Assembly: GCA_964017185.1 (NCBI GenBank)
Contig: OZ024869.1
Location: 8,578,501 to 8,642,500 of the forward strand
Reading direction: 5' to 3'
Source of the DNA: Rugalucina vietnamica
Lineage: Eukaryota > Mollusca > Bivalvia > Lucinida > Lucinidae
Length of the DNA stretch: 64,000 nt
Shown here: piece by piece, positions 63,208-64,000 of the stretch
How positions within the stretch are numbered: position 1 is the stretch's first letter
How the letters are laid out: every line of letters begins with the position of its first letter
Notes under the pieces: generated by a model
The model's input: the letters and a program-made list of their open reading frames with translations, nothing else
What the model was told of the DNA's origin: nothing
Database searches by the model: none
Translations under genes and position numbers: made by a program

Positions 63208-63678
63208 AAGTTTCAAGTTGATTCAGAACACCAGGTCAACTTGCCCATCTTTTACAATATGTGATAATACATTTACACAAATGTGACTTAGGCAGACATA
63301 TAATAGATATGCATAGAACATAAAGATCAGTACAGAAACAAGAACACTTACAAAATATAAGTATTCATATTTGATATTTCAGATTAACATAGACAATCAT
63401 CAAAAAACTTGGAGAAGGTCCATGATACAGTAGGAAGAATTACACAAAAATAAAATGTTCCCTAACTTTAAAACCTCTCAAAATGTAGAGCGAGATATTT
63501 CTCTGTTTTCGTTTAGACTTTGTGGAAAACAACTCAATAAGTTTAAACATGTTTGGTCATGTCCTGTAATAGTTTGGTATGAGTGCAACTCTTAAATCAT
63601 GGTATCTCGAGCATTCAAACATAAATGGTACTCGTCTTCCAGTTCATGACAGGATGAGCATATTCTGCTTTTACTATA
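63162..63678 (-). mobile_element. LINE 3' end with poly(A), minus strand
   Basis: A T-run of about 38 bases (63170-63207) is the poly(A) tail on the minus strand. Upstream on that strand, frames show SRICSSCHELEDEYHLC, the zinc motif at the end of LINE ORF2, and CNSSYCIMDLLQVF. 5'-truncated at the Penelope-like junction near 63678. Confidence 0.65.
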
Positions 63679-64000
63679 GGAAGGTACAAGAAGGCAACGA
63701 TCAGGAAAAGGCGCAATCAGAAAAAGATTCCCACTCCAAAAACCGAGGTGGGAAGAAACTAAATTAACAATTAGGTACTTACACCATGGAAACATATTGT
63801 AAGGCCAATGAGCAGCTATTTTCCCAATAGGTGTTCACTAAGTTACCTAAACTTAACTAAAACTATGATAACATACATAAGGCACCAACAACACAAAATA
63901 ACTTTTAAACACCAAGACATATAAATTAAGAACCACCACAGAAGTATCGCCTTGGAACGATCAGTAATATAAAATTACTGGCTTCACCCTCAGCTTCTGC
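63679..64000 (-). mobile_element. Penelope-like tail copy running off the window
   Basis: From GGTACAAGAAGGCAACGATCA through CCAACAACACAAAATAAC to the window end, matching the tail on the minus strand with moderate divergence. Confidence 0.82.

Overview
The window looks like AT-rich nuclear DNA of a marine bivalve or related mollusc. The reasons are a spliced host gene with GT-AG introns, many families of 130-170 bp tandem modules, tRNA-derived SINEs, and elements that open with a hairpin and a GTC-rich simple repeat, like the oyster 'pearl' elements. The species is an inference. No promoter, rRNA or functional tRNA gene was seen.

The main host gene runs on the + strand from 10141 to 38379. 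It is the 3' part of a golgin-245/GOLGA4-type trans-Golgi tether. Sixteen exons with matching splice phases give 2242 codons of coiled coil ending in an Arl1-binding GRIP domain. One exon of 5017 bp carries three quarters of it. The N-terminal exons lie left of the window. Just upstream of the first visible exon is a decayed second copy of that exon, split by a SINE with a target-site duplication.

The golgin introns are heavily colonised. A 236-bp palindromic MITE family (TIR TGAGCCGCCTCATG) has about 16 copies or fragments here. A second palindromic family (core GATTGTGGGTAC) has about five. Single TIR or foldback elements lie at 11281-11780, 12282-12522 and 23014-23600; the last carries RFX X-box-like palindromes. 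The 25961-34538 intron holds a whole-looking Ngaro-type tyrosine-recombinase retrotransposon on the minus strand, with identical 143-bp split direct repeats, an internal 63-bp minisatellite and a nested Penelope-like fragment.

Left of the gene (1-9690) are the 5' end of a BEL/Pao LTR element (minus strand), a CAAA-rich tract, a foldback element, a pearl-like element with 156-bp modules, and a 151-bp satellite interrupted by a 1.09-kb TIR element. Right of the gene (38.4-64 kb) is a repeat-dense region. It holds 177-bp, 128-bp and 166-bp tandem arrays, several broken LINEs (one with a nested Penelope-like tail), two nearly identical 1890-bp tandem units of a Penelope-like element plus extra tails, and a roughly 530-bp repeat series. 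Among these are three pieces of host-like coding sequence: a ZZ zinc-finger fragment (54147-54410, minus), an RRM-like fragment (58857-59103, minus) and a well-formed terminal exon of a cysteine-rich protein (60004-60650, minus) with a polyadenylation signal.

No multi-gene pathway is visible. The story is one long Golgi-tether gene and the transposons living in and around it.
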